From: Streptomyces sp. NBC_01381
GTDB taxonomy: Bacteria; Actinomycetota; Actinomycetes; Streptomycetales; Streptomycetaceae
Direction of reading: 5' to 3'
DNA length: 64,000 nucleotides
Assembly: GCF_026340305.1 (NCBI RefSeq)
Contig: NZ_JAPEPI010000001.1
Span: 3,224,001 to 3,288,000, forward strand
A model generated the notes under the pieces. That model did no database searches, had not been told where the DNA came from, and worked only from the letters and a program-made list of their open reading frames with translations. Positions 34,370-42,757 of this stretch are shown piece after piece (position 1 is the stretch's first letter; each line of letters starts with the position of its first letter). Position numbers and translations under genes: made by a program.

Positions 34370-35887
34370 TCAGGTCCAAATGGGGTTTTGCTCAATGTCG
34401 ATCCTGCCGTAGTCGAACTGGCGGCCCTTCTTTGTCGCCTCCTCGATCTTGACAGCGGCGAACAGGAACCGCACGACCGCGTTCATTCGCTGGTAGTCCT
34501 CGGCCTCCTTCAACGCTCCCCAGCTCTGGCGTGCGTGGGGGCCCACAAGGCCGTCCAGGACCTCAGTGGTTGGCCGAACGATCATCTTGCGCTCGACTTC
34601 AGCGATGCGGGCCTCAACCGTCTTGCGCATCTCGCGGTACTCCCGCGTCTTCAACTCCTGGCTTTCCCACATGTCTTTGAGATCGTCGAGTTCCTGGCGA
34701 TCGGCCGCGATGGCTGCCTGATCTTCTTCTGACAGAGCGGAAGGCGTCGGCACTTCAGCGAGATCAAGGCGCTCAAGGAGGTTGATCGCGGCCTCCGTCA
34801 CGAAGTCCTCCAAGATGGGGGCGGAGACTGCCCTGTTGCAGCGCGGTACATCGAGCCGGTGCGTGTGGTTGCAGACGTACTTGGCCCCGGACCCTCCGGA
34901 TCCGCCCATGACCTTCCCGCATCCCGTGCAGGTGACCACGCCGCGTAGCAGGTAGAACCTGCCCGGCTGCTTGCCCTTCGCCAGAGCTGCGGCCCGGTAG
35001 GCGCGGCGTTCCCGCACCTCCCTCCACATCCCCCGGTCGATGATCGCGGGCCACTCGCCGTCCCCGATCTCCTCGCCCCGGAAGACACGGATTCCGGCAA
35101 CGTGGCGGTTGTCCAGGACATCGCGCACGCGCGGTGCCGTCCAGTTGCGCCCTTGGGCGGTCTTCTCGCCACGGTCGTACAGCCTCTTGGCCAGTTGGAC
35201 CGGGCTTTCTCCGTCCAGGAAGCGGGTGAAGATCTCCCGCACGATGGCGGCCTCTTCGGGAACGATCACGGTGCCGGTCTTGTCGTATCCGTAGCGGCGC
35301 CTGCCGGTGTGCGGCTTTCCGTCCTGTACTCGGTCGATCATCGAATCGATCAGTCGGCGCGACGTGTCGTCACTGGACCGGCAGGCGTGTGCCACCTCGA
35401 TGCGCAGAAAGAACCGGTCGTCAGGGTCCGCGAGATCACGCCGGTTCGCCTGCCCGTGCAAGGTGATGTCGTGATCGTCGGCTATCTGCAACAGCTCTTC
35501 GAGGTCGCGCGGCTGACGCATCAAGCGGTCCGGGTGGTACGTGAGGACGTGGCGCACACGGCCTTTGCTGGCCTCGGCTAGAAGCGCGTCCCATCCCGGC
35601 CGCTTCCGTTTCCGCTGCCACGCCGACCGGTTGTTGTCCACGAAGACTTGATCCTCGGTGACGGTGAGTCCAAGGCGTTCGGCGACGTCTCGGCAGATGC
35701 CCTCTTGGCGCTCTACGCCTGTCTGATCGTCATCGTTGGCGTGCGAGATCCGGCAGTAGATTGCGGCGGACTCGCCTGTCCAGTCGGAACGGTGCTTCTT
35801 GGTTCGCTGCGTCCCGGCTGCCTGCCTGGCTCGTAAGGCTCGGCGTAAACGGGCGTCTGTCTGCTGGTCCCTGTCGTCTGCGGTCAT
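34370..35887 (-). CDS. Large serine integrase (recombinase)
   Basis: A 505-aa large serine recombinase. The resolvase catalytic domain (about 40-190) has the nucleophile Ser48 in IYCRIS, then VLTYHPDRLMRQPRDLEELL and the EVAHACRSSDD helix. A recombinase domain (about 200-320; RRRYGYD, VREIFTRFLDGESP) and a zinc ribbon (CTGCGKVMG ... CNH ... RCNRAVS, about 345-380) follow, then a coiled coil (about 420-460). This is the complete order of phiC31-type integrases, though shorter than phiC31 Int. The start codon lies 20 bp from the crossover core in attR. It should catalyse attP x attB insertion into the DUF4291 gene; excision would need a directionality factor not identified here. Confidence 0.92.
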   Translation of the reverse strand: MTADDRDQQTDARLRRALRARQAAGTQRTKKHRSDWTGESAAIYCRISHANDDDQTGVERQEGICRDVAERLGLTVTEDQVFVDNNRSAWQRKRKRPGWDALLAEASKGRVRHVLTYHPDRLMRQPRDLEELLQIADDHDITLHGQANRRDLADPDDRFFLRIEVAHACRSSDDTSRRLIDSMIDRVQDGKPHTGRRRYGYDKTGTVIVPEEAAIVREIFTRFLDGESPVQLAKRLYDRGEKTAQGRNWTAPRVRDVLDNRHVAGIRVFRGEEIGDGEWPAIIDRGMWREVRERRAYRAAALAKGKQPGRFYLLRGVVTCTGCGKVMGGSGGSGAKYVCNHTHRLDVPRCNRAVSAPILEDFVTEAAINLLERLDLAEVPTPSALSEEDQAAIAADRQELDDLKDMWESQELKTREYREMRKTVEARIAEVERKMIVRPTTEVLDGLVGPHARQSWGALKEAEDYQRMNAVVRFLFAAVKIEEATKKGRQFDYGRIDIEQNPIWT

Positions 35888-35896
35888 GGAAAAAGG

Positions 35897-36082
35897 CTAT
35901 GAGCGAGGCTTGATCCACGTCATGCGGTCCCGCTTCCAAGCGGCGGGGAACCGTCCGGTGCGCGCCGCGGCCTCGCCGAGCGCGGGTGCGTACGCCTGAT
36001 AGACGGTGACGGTCGTGTCCGTGTGCAGGGCGCGGATCTGGTGGCTCGGGGGTGCGGTGGTGAGGTCGTCGGTGCCGTTCAT
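35897..36082 (-). pseudogene. DUF4291 5' fragment
   Basis: A 61-aa frame from the ATG at 36082 that matches the start of DUF4291 proteins (HQIRALHTD, TVYQAYAPALGEAA, RFPAAWKRDRMTWIKP). It then reads RS and a TAG supplied by the element. The rest of the gene is at 16475-16960 or 12042-12500. The break falls in the strongly conserved RDRMTWIKPS block. It is the right-hand half of the integration target. Confidence 0.85.
35907..35922. other. attR of the integrase element
   Basis: GGCTTGATCCACGTCA is identical to 16917-16932. To the left is the integrase-proximal P arm (AAAAAGGCTATGAGCGA), whose reverse complement resembles the P' arm at the left junction (CATAG then CC then a T-rich run). To the right is DUF4291 coding sequence. 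Confidence 0.8.
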
Positions 36083-36200
36083 GGTCGCCAGCCTGAGGCC
36101 GGTCGTCCCTTGTCCGCCAGCGAATTGTCGGTGGCGGGCGTTACCGTGAAGCACGGAATCGGGACGCGTGGTGACGCGCAGGATGGGACGAGGGGGCCTG

Positions 36201-36623
36201 GTGGACGCTGAGTTGACCGCGTTGGCGGCGGCGGGGGCGACGGCGCTCGTGCAGGGGATGGTGACCGACGGCTGGGGCCAGGTGCGGGACCGGGTCGCCG
36301 GGTTCTTCTCGCGGGGGCGTGCGGGGGATGAGGACGTCGTCGCCGGGGAGCTGGAGGAGGCGCGTGCCGAGTTGGCCGCCGCGCGGGACAGCTCGGATGC
36401 CGAGGCTGAGGCCGACGTGCTGGCCGAGTGGCGCGGGCGGATGCGGCGCACGCTGCGGGCTGATCCGGTGGCGGCTGCCGAACTGCGTTCGCTTCTTGAT
36501 GAGTTGATGCCCGGCGGCTCTGAGGGTGAGCGGCGCGGCGATGTGTACAACAACCTCAGCGGGAATGTGCACGGCGGAATAGTGATCCAGAGCGGGTCGA
36601 TCGGGGAGGTGCGGAACGGGTAG
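36201..36623 (+). CDS. Small protein with amyloid-signalling-like C-terminus (Bell/BASS-like)
   Basis: A 140-aa protein from the GTG at 36201 behind GAGGGGG. The N-terminal 40 residues (LAAAGATALVQGMVTDGWGQ, then VRDRVAGFF) fit the membrane-active Bell-type helix seen in Streptomyces proteins linked to NLRs. A charged helical middle follows. The C-terminus (VYNNLSGNVHGGIVIQSGSI, about 115-135) matches the N..SG..HG.V.Q.G.I pattern of BASS/RHIM-like amyloid motifs. It lies outside the element, divergent from the DUF4291 5' fragment, with no NLR partner beside it. The domain names come from memory of published motif families, so the call is moderate. Confidence 0.6.
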   Translation: MDAELTALAAAGATALVQGMVTDGWGQVRDRVAGFFSRGRAGDEDVVAGELEEARAELAAARDSSDAEAEADVLAEWRGRMRRTLRADPVAAAELRSLLDELMPGGSEGERRGDVYNNLSGNVHGGIVIQSGSIGEVRNG

Positions 36624-36837
36624 CGGCCAGCAGCTTGGGCCGGCCGCCCCCTCGTCCCCGCCAGCGTCCTTCTCCTCAGTGATCAGACCGCAGCATCACA
36701 TCTAAGCGTCACATCACGGAAACGCGTTTGTCCCTTTCTCTCCAAGAACGGGGCCTATCGTTTGATCAGCAGTAGAGCCCAGGCCGACGTCGTCCCACGG
36801 CATGCACGCCTTCCGACGACGACAGGAGCCCGGACCA

Positions 36838-38697
36838 GTGAGCCGTCTGACGATCCCGCGCCCGGTCGCCCTTCCGCCCTGGCTCGGGCATGCCCTCCGT
36901 ATACAGCGCGGTCCCGTTCCGTGGCACGCCGTGCTGCGCGGTGCGCTCGCCGCGGGGCCGTTGCTTCTCGGGGCCGTGGTTGTCGGGCGGCCGTCCATCG
37001 GGGTCGTCGCCGCGCTCGGGGCCATGCTCGCCGGGATCAATGACCGGCCAGGGGGTCGGCGGGCCGCTGTTCGGCGGTTGGGGGTGCCCGCCGTCGGTGG
37101 CGCGGGTGGGTTGGTCTTCGGGGCGTACGTCGGTGCGTGGGGTGGTGGGGCGTGGCTGCTGCCCGTCCTCTTTGGAGTGCTTGGGCTGCTCGCCGGTGCC
37201 TTCAGTGCGGTGGGGCCCGTCGCGTCCGCCGGAGGTACGCAGTTGCTTGTTGCGGCTGCCGTCGGGGCCGGGATGCCGTTGCCCGAACCCGGGTGGCAGC
37301 GGGCGTTGTTCTTCCTCGCCGGGGCCGGCTGGCTCATTGCGCTGCGGCTCGTGCTGCCCTCGCCGGGGAAGGGTGACTACCGGTTCGGTGGGGAGCGGGG
37401 GGCCGTCGCCGCCGTGTACGAAGCCGTCGCCGCGCTCCTCGCCGCCGCCGGGACACCGCACGCGCCCGCCCGCCGCGCCGCCCTCACCGCCGCTCTCGAC
37501 CAGGCGCAGGACGCGATCGCCGGGCCACGTCTGCGGCTGTGGCCCGGCCGAGCTGCCGAGCAGCGGATCCATGCGCAGTACCTCGCCGCGCTGCCGCTCG
37601 GCGAGGCCGCGACCGCGCTCGCCTGGGCCGGTGAGCCGTTGCCCGCGCGTACGGGGGAGGGGGTGCGGCGCCTCGCGGCCGCCGTCCGTGACGGCCGCCC
37701 CTGTGGTCCGCTGCCCGCGCCCGCCCGCTCCGACGCCGGGCTCCGCGCCCTCGACGACGCCCTGCTGCACGCCGCCGACGCCTTCGACAGGGGGACTGCC
37801 GAGCCGCCGCCTGCAACGGGGAGCGGCCCCGTCGACGTACTGCGCACGGCAGTTGGTCCCGGCGGGCGTGAGTACGGCGTGCGTGTCGCGCTCTGCTTCG
37901 GGGTGAGCGCCGCCGTCGCGCAGGGACTGCACCACGCGCACTGGTACTGGCTGCCCGCCACCGCCGTATTCCTGGTCAAGCCCGATCTGGGGCCGTTGGC
38001 GTCTCGTGTGCTGTGCCGTGCGCTCGGTACGGTTCTTGGCGCTGTTCTCTTCGCGGGGCTCGCCGCCCTGTTGCCGGCACCCGCCGGGCTCGTCGCCGTG
38101 GTCGCGGTGTGCGGCGCCCTCATTCCCGTCGCCACCCGGCACTTCGCCGCGCAGACCGCCGTCGTGACGGTGCTCGTGCTCTCGCTCGTCATGGTGGGCG
38201 GCGAGCCGGCGGCCTCCTGGGGGCGGATCGGCGAGACGCTGCTCGCCTGCGGGATCGTCCTGCTCGTCGGGCATCTGCCGTGGCCGGTGCGGCGCGGCGG
38301 CCGCGTACAGGCCAGGCTCGCCACCGCCCGCGAGTCGGCGCACGCGTATCTGCGGCATGTTCTGAGCGGTGTCGAACAAGGCGCAGGCGCAGGAGTGCGC
38401 GCAGGTGCCCGTGACCGTGCCCACCGTTGGGCCCTGCGCCGCGAGGCCTATCGGACGCTGGCCGAGGCCCGCGCCGCCATCGACCTGGCGGCCGCCGAAC
38501 TCCCCGCCCTGGCACGGCACTCCGCCGGCTCGGAGAAGGTGGCGGCCACCCTGGAACGCCTCGTCGACACCACGACGGCCTGCGCGGTCCACGTCGACGA
38601 CACCGGGCGTTTGCCGAAGCGGCACGAGGAGCGGATCGATGCGCTCCTCGCCGAGCTGGAGCTGGAGCTGGAGCTCCAGCTTGAGACCGTGGCCTGA
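36838..38697 (+). CDS. FUSC-family membrane transporter
   Basis: A 619-aa integral membrane protein of the FUSC (fusaric acid resistance / aromatic acid exporter) type. Two blocks of several hydrophobic helices (about 30-170 and 360-490) are each followed by a cytoplasmic helical region. The GTG at 36838 has AGGAG 10 bp upstream, unlike the ATG at 36802. The C-terminus holds a Glu-Leu repeat (ELELELELQLE) encoded by a GAGCTG tandem. It probably exports aromatic or hydrophobic acids; the substrate is unknown. Confidence 0.8.
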   Translation: MSRLTIPRPVALPPWLGHALRIQRGPVPWHAVLRGALAAGPLLLGAVVVGRPSIGVVAALGAMLAGINDRPGGRRAAVRRLGVPAVGGAGGLVFGAYVGAWGGGAWLLPVLFGVLGLLAGAFSAVGPVASAGGTQLLVAAAVGAGMPLPEPGWQRALFFLAGAGWLIALRLVLPSPGKGDYRFGGERGAVAAVYEAVAALLAAAGTPHAPARRAALTAALDQAQDAIAGPRLRLWPGRAAEQRIHAQYLAALPLGEAATALAWAGEPLPARTGEGVRRLAAAVRDGRPCGPLPAPARSDAGLRALDDALLHAADAFDRGTAEPPPATGSGPVDVLRTAVGPGGREYGVRVALCFGVSAAVAQGLHHAHWYWLPATAVFLVKPDLGPLASRVLCRALGTVLGAVLFAGLAALLPAPAGLVAVVAVCGALIPVATRHFAAQTAVVTVLVLSLVMVGGEPAASWGRIGETLLACGIVLLVGHLPWPVRRGGRVQARLATARESAHAYLRHVLSGVEQGAGAGVRAGARDRAHRWALRREAYRTLAEARAAIDLAAAELPALARHSAGSEKVAATLERLVDTTTACAVHVDDTGRLPKRHEERIDALLAELELELELQLETVA

Positions 38698-38728
38698 AAA
38701 GCGACCGCGCCAAGAGCGGCCGCCCCCG

Positions 38729-39223
38729 TCAGAAGTCCACGCGGGTCCGGTCGTCGAGGCGGGCCACCGAATCCTGCGCGTACTGCTTCTCGTAGTCCGA
38801 GCGGATCTCCTCGATCTGCGGGTCACGCTTGCGCGCCTCGCTCGTCGGATACAGCAGGATCAGCTCGTACGAACGCTCCCGCTCGATCTTGCCGTTCGAG
38901 TCGCGCCACTGGCCGCGGCCGTCCTGCACGGTCAGACCGTCGGGGAACGACGGCGTGACCTCGTCGTCGATGAACGCCATGAACTGCTCGTCGGTCACGT
39001 CGGGGCCGCCGTCGGGGCGCTCCGTGCCGAAGAAGAGCCGGGTCTCGGTGTAGGCGTCGCCGCGGGCCACCGTCGCCGTGCTTGCCGTCGTCGCTGTCCG
39101 GGCGCGCGTGTCGGATCCGTCCAGCGACGCGTACGCCGCCGGGGCGCCGACCGCGAGGACCGCCGTCGCCGCGGCGGTCACCGCGAGCCGGGTGCGGGAG
39201 ATACGGGAGAGGGTGAGCGGCAT
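38729..39223 (-). CDS. DUF3574 exported protein
   Basis: A 164-aa protein from the ATG at 39223 with an N-terminal signal or anchor helix (VTAAATAVLAVGAPAAYASL). The C-terminal DUF3574 domain has TRLFFGTERPDGGPDVTDEQ, SFPDGLTVQDGRGQW and ERSYELILLYP. The function of the family is unknown. Its upstream region contains short degenerate repeats. Confidence 0.78.
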   Translation of the reverse strand: MPLTLSRISRTRLAVTAAATAVLAVGAPAAYASLDGSDTRARTATTASTATVARGDAYTETRLFFGTERPDGGPDVTDEQFMAFIDDEVTPSFPDGLTVQDGRGQWRDSNGKIERERSYELILLYPTSEARKRDPQIEEIRSDYEKQYAQDSVARLDDRTRVDF

Positions 39224-39239
39224 GGCGGCGTGATCCCTT

Positions 39240-39308
39240 TCTGCGGAGTTCTGCGGAGTTCTACGGGGTTCAGTGAGTTCTACGGGGTTCGGTGAAGTTC
39301 TGCGGGGT
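39240..39308. repeat. Short degenerate tandem repeats
   Basis: TTCTGCGGAG / TTCTACGGGG units of 10 to 17 bp are repeated about six times just upstream of the DUF3574 gene. They probably arose by slippage; a regulatory role is possible. Confidence 0.6.
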
Positions 39309-39497
39309 CGTAGATCAATCAATTACGGTGGCAGACAGTAGCGGACCCGTGACGCCTTCCGCCCGCGCCCGCCGGCGCCGCGGCTGAATATCTCTCCCCT
39401 CCCGGATGTGTCCCGTAAGCCGCCGTCTTCCCAATGGACACTCAACTCCCTTACGTTGCCGAAGACTTGACCAGAGCTTCGGCGGAGGACGGTGGGC

Positions 39498-40577
39498 ATG
39501 ACGGCACGGGTGAGCGGGGCGGGGCTCGCGTTGGCGGTCGCGGCGGCGGGAGCCCTCGCGTTCGGAGCCACCGGAGCCACCGGAGCCACCGGTGGCACCG
39601 CGTACGCCGCGAGCGCCGACGATCCGGCGCCCGGCTCGCCGTACTCCTCCACCACCGGCGTCGGCGTCCACAACGCGTACGAGAAGGCGAAGTACCCCTA
39701 CTTCGCCGACGCGCTCGACTCCGGCGCGGGGATGCTCGAACTCGACGTATGGACCAATGTGTTCGGCAGCGGCTGGCGGGTCTCGCACAGCAACCCGGTC
39801 GGCAACGACAACAACTGCGAGAACGCCGCGAGCCCGGCCGAACTGCGCACCAAGGCGCGCAACCAGAGCCTCGCCGGCTGCCTCGCGGACATGAAGAGCT
39901 GGCACGACGCCCACCCGGGGCACCGGCCGATCCTGATGAAGGTCGAGCTGAAGGACGGCTTCCAGGCGAAGAACGGGCGCGGGCCCGCCGATCTCGACGC
40001 CCTGCTCAAGAGCAAGCTCGGCGACGCCGTCTACCGGCCCGGCGAGCTCGCCGGCGGCCACGCCACCCTCGACGATGCCGTACGCAGTGACGGCTGGCCC
40101 CAACGGAGCGCGCTGACGGGGAAGTTCGTGGTCGAGCTCATCCCCGGCACCGTCGAGCAGGGCAACCCCGCGGACACCCTGTGGACCGACCGCGAGTACG
40201 CCACCCATCTGCGGGACCTCGCGGCGGCGGGGCGCCTGGGCGAGGCCGCGGCGTTCCCCGCCGTGCTCGGTGCCGAGGCGGGCGATCCGCGCGCACGGTA
40301 CGCGGACGCGGCGATCAGGCCCTGGTTCGTGCTGTTCGACGGGGACGCTTCCGCGTACGCCGGCGGGAGCATCGACACGCGGTGGTACGCCGACCGGCGC
40401 TATCTCGTCGTCATGTCCGACGCCCACAACGTCGCCCCGGCCATCGACGCCGTCAATCCGACCGAGGCGCAGGCCAGGGAGCGGGTCGCGCTGCTCGCGC
40501 GGGGCCACGCCAGCATCGTCTCGTCCGACTGGTATCCGCTGCCGGGTGTGCTCTCGACGGTGCTTCCGCGCGGCTGA
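39498..40577 (+). CDS. Secreted phosphoinositide phospholipase C-like protein
   Basis: A 359-aa protein from the ATG at 39498 behind GGCGGAGGACGG. A signal peptide (1-40, ending TAYAASA) precedes a PI-PLC/GDPD-like TIM barrel: GVHNAYEK, MLELDVWTNVFG, WRVSHSNP (second catalytic His), PILMKVELKD and VVELIPG. The layout fits Ca2+-dependent bacterial PI-PLCs of the Streptomyces type. It probably hydrolyses phosphoinositides or related lipids outside the cell. Confidence 0.75.
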   Translation: MTARVSGAGLALAVAAAGALAFGATGATGATGGTAYAASADDPAPGSPYSSTTGVGVHNAYEKAKYPYFADALDSGAGMLELDVWTNVFGSGWRVSHSNPVGNDNNCENAASPAELRTKARNQSLAGCLADMKSWHDAHPGHRPILMKVELKDGFQAKNGRGPADLDALLKSKLGDAVYRPGELAGGHATLDDAVRSDGWPQRSALTGKFVVELIPGTVEQGNPADTLWTDREYATHLRDLAAAGRLGEAAAFPAVLGAEAGDPRARYADAAIRPWFVLFDGDASAYAGGSIDTRWYADRRYLVVMSDAHNVAPAIDAVNPTEAQARERVALLARGHASIVSSDWYPLPGVLSTVLPRG

Positions 40578-40580
40578 GGG

Positions 40581-41075
40581 TCAGCCCTCGGCCAGGACCG
40601 TGTGCACCAGTGCCGTCCCCGGAGCCGTCCGGCCGCCAGGCCCCGGCGTGTGCGTCACCGTCTCCGGCGTCAGCACCTCGCCGCAGTGGCCGCACGTCAC
40701 CCGCGGGTCGGCCGGTCGGCCGCAGGTGTCGTGCACCGGGATCAGGGGCGGGCGTCCCTCGGAGCGGTGGCGGTCGCCCCAGGTCATGAGCGTCAGGACG
40801 GTGCCGTACAACTCCTGGCCCGCGGGCGTCAGTACGTACTCGTGGCGCACGGGGCGGTCCTGGTAGGCGCGGCGCTCCACGATGTCCTCCGCGGCCAGCA
40901 GGTCCAGGCGGTCCGCCAGGATGTTCGTCGCGATGCCCAGGTCGGCGCGCAGGTCCTCGTAGCGGTTCAGGCCCAGGAACAGATCGCGCAGGATCAGCAC
41001 CGTCCATCGGTCGGCCATGACGGCCGACGCGCGCGCGACCGAGCAGTGCATGCGTGCGAAACGTTCACCCTTCAT
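40581..41075 (-). CDS. HxlR-family transcriptional regulator
   Basis: A 164-aa winged-helix protein. The HxlR signature begins HCSVARASAVMADRWTVLIL and continues RYEDLRADLGIATNILADRL, LTPAGQELY. A C-terminal extension with CGHCGEVL could bind zinc. It is divergent from the SnoaL-like gene at 41215, with a promoter region full of TTGCAA-type repeats that are probable operators, so it likely controls both genes. Confidence 0.85.
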   Translation of the reverse strand: MKGERFARMHCSVARASAVMADRWTVLILRDLFLGLNRYEDLRADLGIATNILADRLDLLAAEDIVERRAYQDRPVRHEYVLTPAGQELYGTVLTLMTWGDRHRSEGRPPLIPVHDTCGRPADPRVTCGHCGEVLTPETVTHTPGPGGRTAPGTALVHTVLAEG

Positions 41076-41079
41076 GCGG

Positions 41080-41201
41080 CCACGGTACTCGCTTGTGGTT
41101 TGCAAGTGACCCACCTAGGGTGGTCGCCGATGGTCACTTGCGAATTGCAAGTCACTGAGCGATCCAATTGCAAGTCACTGAGCGATCCAACTGAGCGATC
41201 C
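41080..41201. promoter_or_regulatory. Repeated HxlR operator-like sites
   Basis: AATTGCAAGTCACTGAGCGATCC occurs twice in tandem (41143-41165, 41166-41188; 23-bp unit), then the last 13 bp a third time (41189-41201). Further GTTTGCAAGTGAC and GGTCACTTGCGAA motifs lie at about 41095-41145. The shared TTGCAAGTnAC is a likely HxlR recognition sequence in this divergent promoter. Confidence 0.7.
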
Positions 41202-41214
41202 AGCGGAGGTCCCG

Positions 41215-41652
41215 ATGTACCACGCCATCGTCCGCAGCAAGGTCCGAGCCCTGTGGCGCGTCACCGGCGACGGCAGCGGCAACTACCACCCGGCCGTCGC
41301 CATGGCCGCCCCCGACCTGCGGTTCCGCTTCATCGGCGACAACATCCTCGGCGCCGAACTGCGCGGCCCCGAAGCCTTCGCCGACTGGTTCGAGCAGGCG
41401 GGACGGCGCTTCCCCGGCATGCGCCTCACCCTCACCGACGTCGTCGTCAAGGGCTGGCCCTGGAACACCACCGTCGTCGTCCGGCTGCGCGTCGACGCCA
41501 CCCTCGCGGACGGCAGTTCGTACGAGAACGAAGGCATCCAGTGGGTCAGGATCCGCTGGGGGCGGATGGTCGAGGACACGGTGCTCGAGGACACGGCGCG
41601 GCTCGAAGAGGCCTGGCGGCGCCAGGAGTTGGCCACTTCCGGCGCCGCGTAG
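41215..41652 (+). CDS. NTF2/SnoaL-like protein
   Basis: A 145-aa alpha+beta barrel-type protein: HPAVAMAAPDLRFRFIGDN, ADWFEQAGRRFPGMRLTLTD, TVVVRLRVDATLADGS, EGIQWVRIRWGRMVED fit the SnoaL-like pattern of small cyclases, isomerases and hydratases. The substrate is unknown. It is preceded by GCGGAGG and by the repeated operators of the divergent HxlR gene, so it is probably the regulated target. Confidence 0.72.
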   Translation: MYHAIVRSKVRALWRVTGDGSGNYHPAVAMAAPDLRFRFIGDNILGAELRGPEAFADWFEQAGRRFPGMRLTLTDVVVKGWPWNTTVVVRLRVDATLADGSSYENEGIQWVRIRWGRMVEDTVLEDTARLEEAWRRQELATSGAA

Positions 41653-41683
41653 CCTCCGCATCGGGCGGATGACCTCAGCCCTC

Positions 41684-42643
41684 TCAGCGCTCGATCCGTA
41701 TCCAGACCGGCGCGTGGTCCGAGCCCGGAGCGTCCCTGCGCGCCGCCGGATTCTCGTCGTCGCCGATCGAGGGGAGCGCGGTCGCGGCCGATCCTGGCAC
41801 TCCGGTCCCCGCCGTCGTGACCAGGTCGAGCAGGCTCTTGCTCACCAGGACGTGGTCGATGAGCTCGCGGCGCCCGGCGTGGATGCGGGAGTAGCGCTGT
41901 TCGGCCGGGATGAGCGGGGCCACGTTCCACAGCCGCCGCGCGTCGCCCTTGTCCGGCTTGTCGAAGCCCGGCGTGCCGATCTCCGATCCTGGCGGGCCGA
42001 GCAGGATCTGCGTCGTCGCCGCGCTCACCTCGTCGTTGAGGTCGCCGAGCACCACGACCTGGTGCTCGCGGCCGTCGCCGTGCAGCATCCGGTCGGCCAG
42101 GGAGCGCACCACGGTCGCCTCCGCCGCGCGCCGGTACAGCGCGTACGCGCCGAAGCGGGCCCGCTCGCCCTCGTCCTCCGGCTGGAAACGGCCGCCGGGA
42201 TACGACAGGAGCTTGGACTTCAGATGGCAGACGGCCGCCTCGAAGAAGAAGGCGCGCGTCGACACAAGCACCGCGAGCACCCCGCGCCCCGCCCGCGCCA
42301 CCGGCCTGCCCGAGTCGTCGACCTGCACCGGACGCATCGGCCCGGGGAAGCAGTCCTCGTCGGCGACCACGGACACCGGCAGGTTGCTGAGGAAGCCGAC
42401 CCGGATGCCCCGGTCGTCCGCGTGCTCGGAGAGCGTCACTTCCCAGCGCTCGCCAAGCATCTCCGCCAGATCCCGCAGGGCTTCGGGGTCGCCGACCTCC
42501 TGCACGCCGAGGACGCTGGGCCGCAGGGCCCTGATGGTCGCCGCGAGCGAGGCGAGCTTCGCCTCGTACGCGGCCTTGTCCTTGGGCCCGAACCTGCCGC
42601 CGGGCCGGTAGAGGTTCTCCAGGTTCCAGGTGCCTAGGAGCAT
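41684..42643 (-). CDS. Endonuclease/exonuclease/phosphatase-fold hydrolase
   Basis: A 319-aa protein from the ATG at 42643 (MLLGTWNLENL). Motifs of the EEP fold are in order: TWNLENL, GVQEVGD (metal-binding Glu), VVLGDLNDE (Asp-Asn) and PGSDHAPVWIRIE (terminal Asp-His). It is a Mg2+-dependent phosphodiesterase on DNA, RNA, lipid head groups or nucleotides; the substrate cannot be told. No signal peptide. Confidence 0.82.
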   Translation of the reverse strand: MLLGTWNLENLYRPGGRFGPKDKAAYEAKLASLAATIRALRPSVLGVQEVGDPEALRDLAEMLGERWEVTLSEHADDRGIRVGFLSNLPVSVVADEDCFPGPMRPVQVDDSGRPVARAGRGVLAVLVSTRAFFFEAAVCHLKSKLLSYPGGRFQPEDEGERARFGAYALYRRAAEATVVRSLADRMLHGDGREHQVVVLGDLNDEVSAATTQILLGPPGSEIGTPGFDKPDKGDARRLWNVAPLIPAEQRYSRIHAGRRELIDHVLVSKSLLDLVTTAGTGVPGSAATALPSIGDDENPAARRDAPGSDHAPVWIRIER

Positions 42644-42757
42644 GGCGGGCTCCAACTTTTCGCGTGGGATCGTCGGTTGAGTCGGTTGACGTCAGCGTGC
42701 TCGCGAAACCGGCGACGCGACAGGGCACGGGATGCGCACTCCCCGTACCTTGAAGAG

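Larger units (their letters stand above)
16917..35922. mobile_element. Actinomycete integrative element with large serine integrase, inserted in DUF4291 gene
   Basis: About 19 kb bounded by identical 16-bp cores. It carries, from the right: serine integrase, RepSA-like initiator, zinc-finger peptide, small membrane protein, TraB/FtsK translocase, SCO3933-like protein and GntR repressor. This is the standard AICE order, with the integrase convergent to the rest. To the left are cargo genes: regulator/HATPase pair, phosphotransferase, caspase-EACC1 pair, HEPN remnant and NLR-membrane protein pair. The target gene is split by the insertion. The left end could instead be 12484 or 22017, where similar sites exist, so this extent is the best-matched pair and not proven. 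No recombination directionality factor was identified. Confidence 0.72.
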
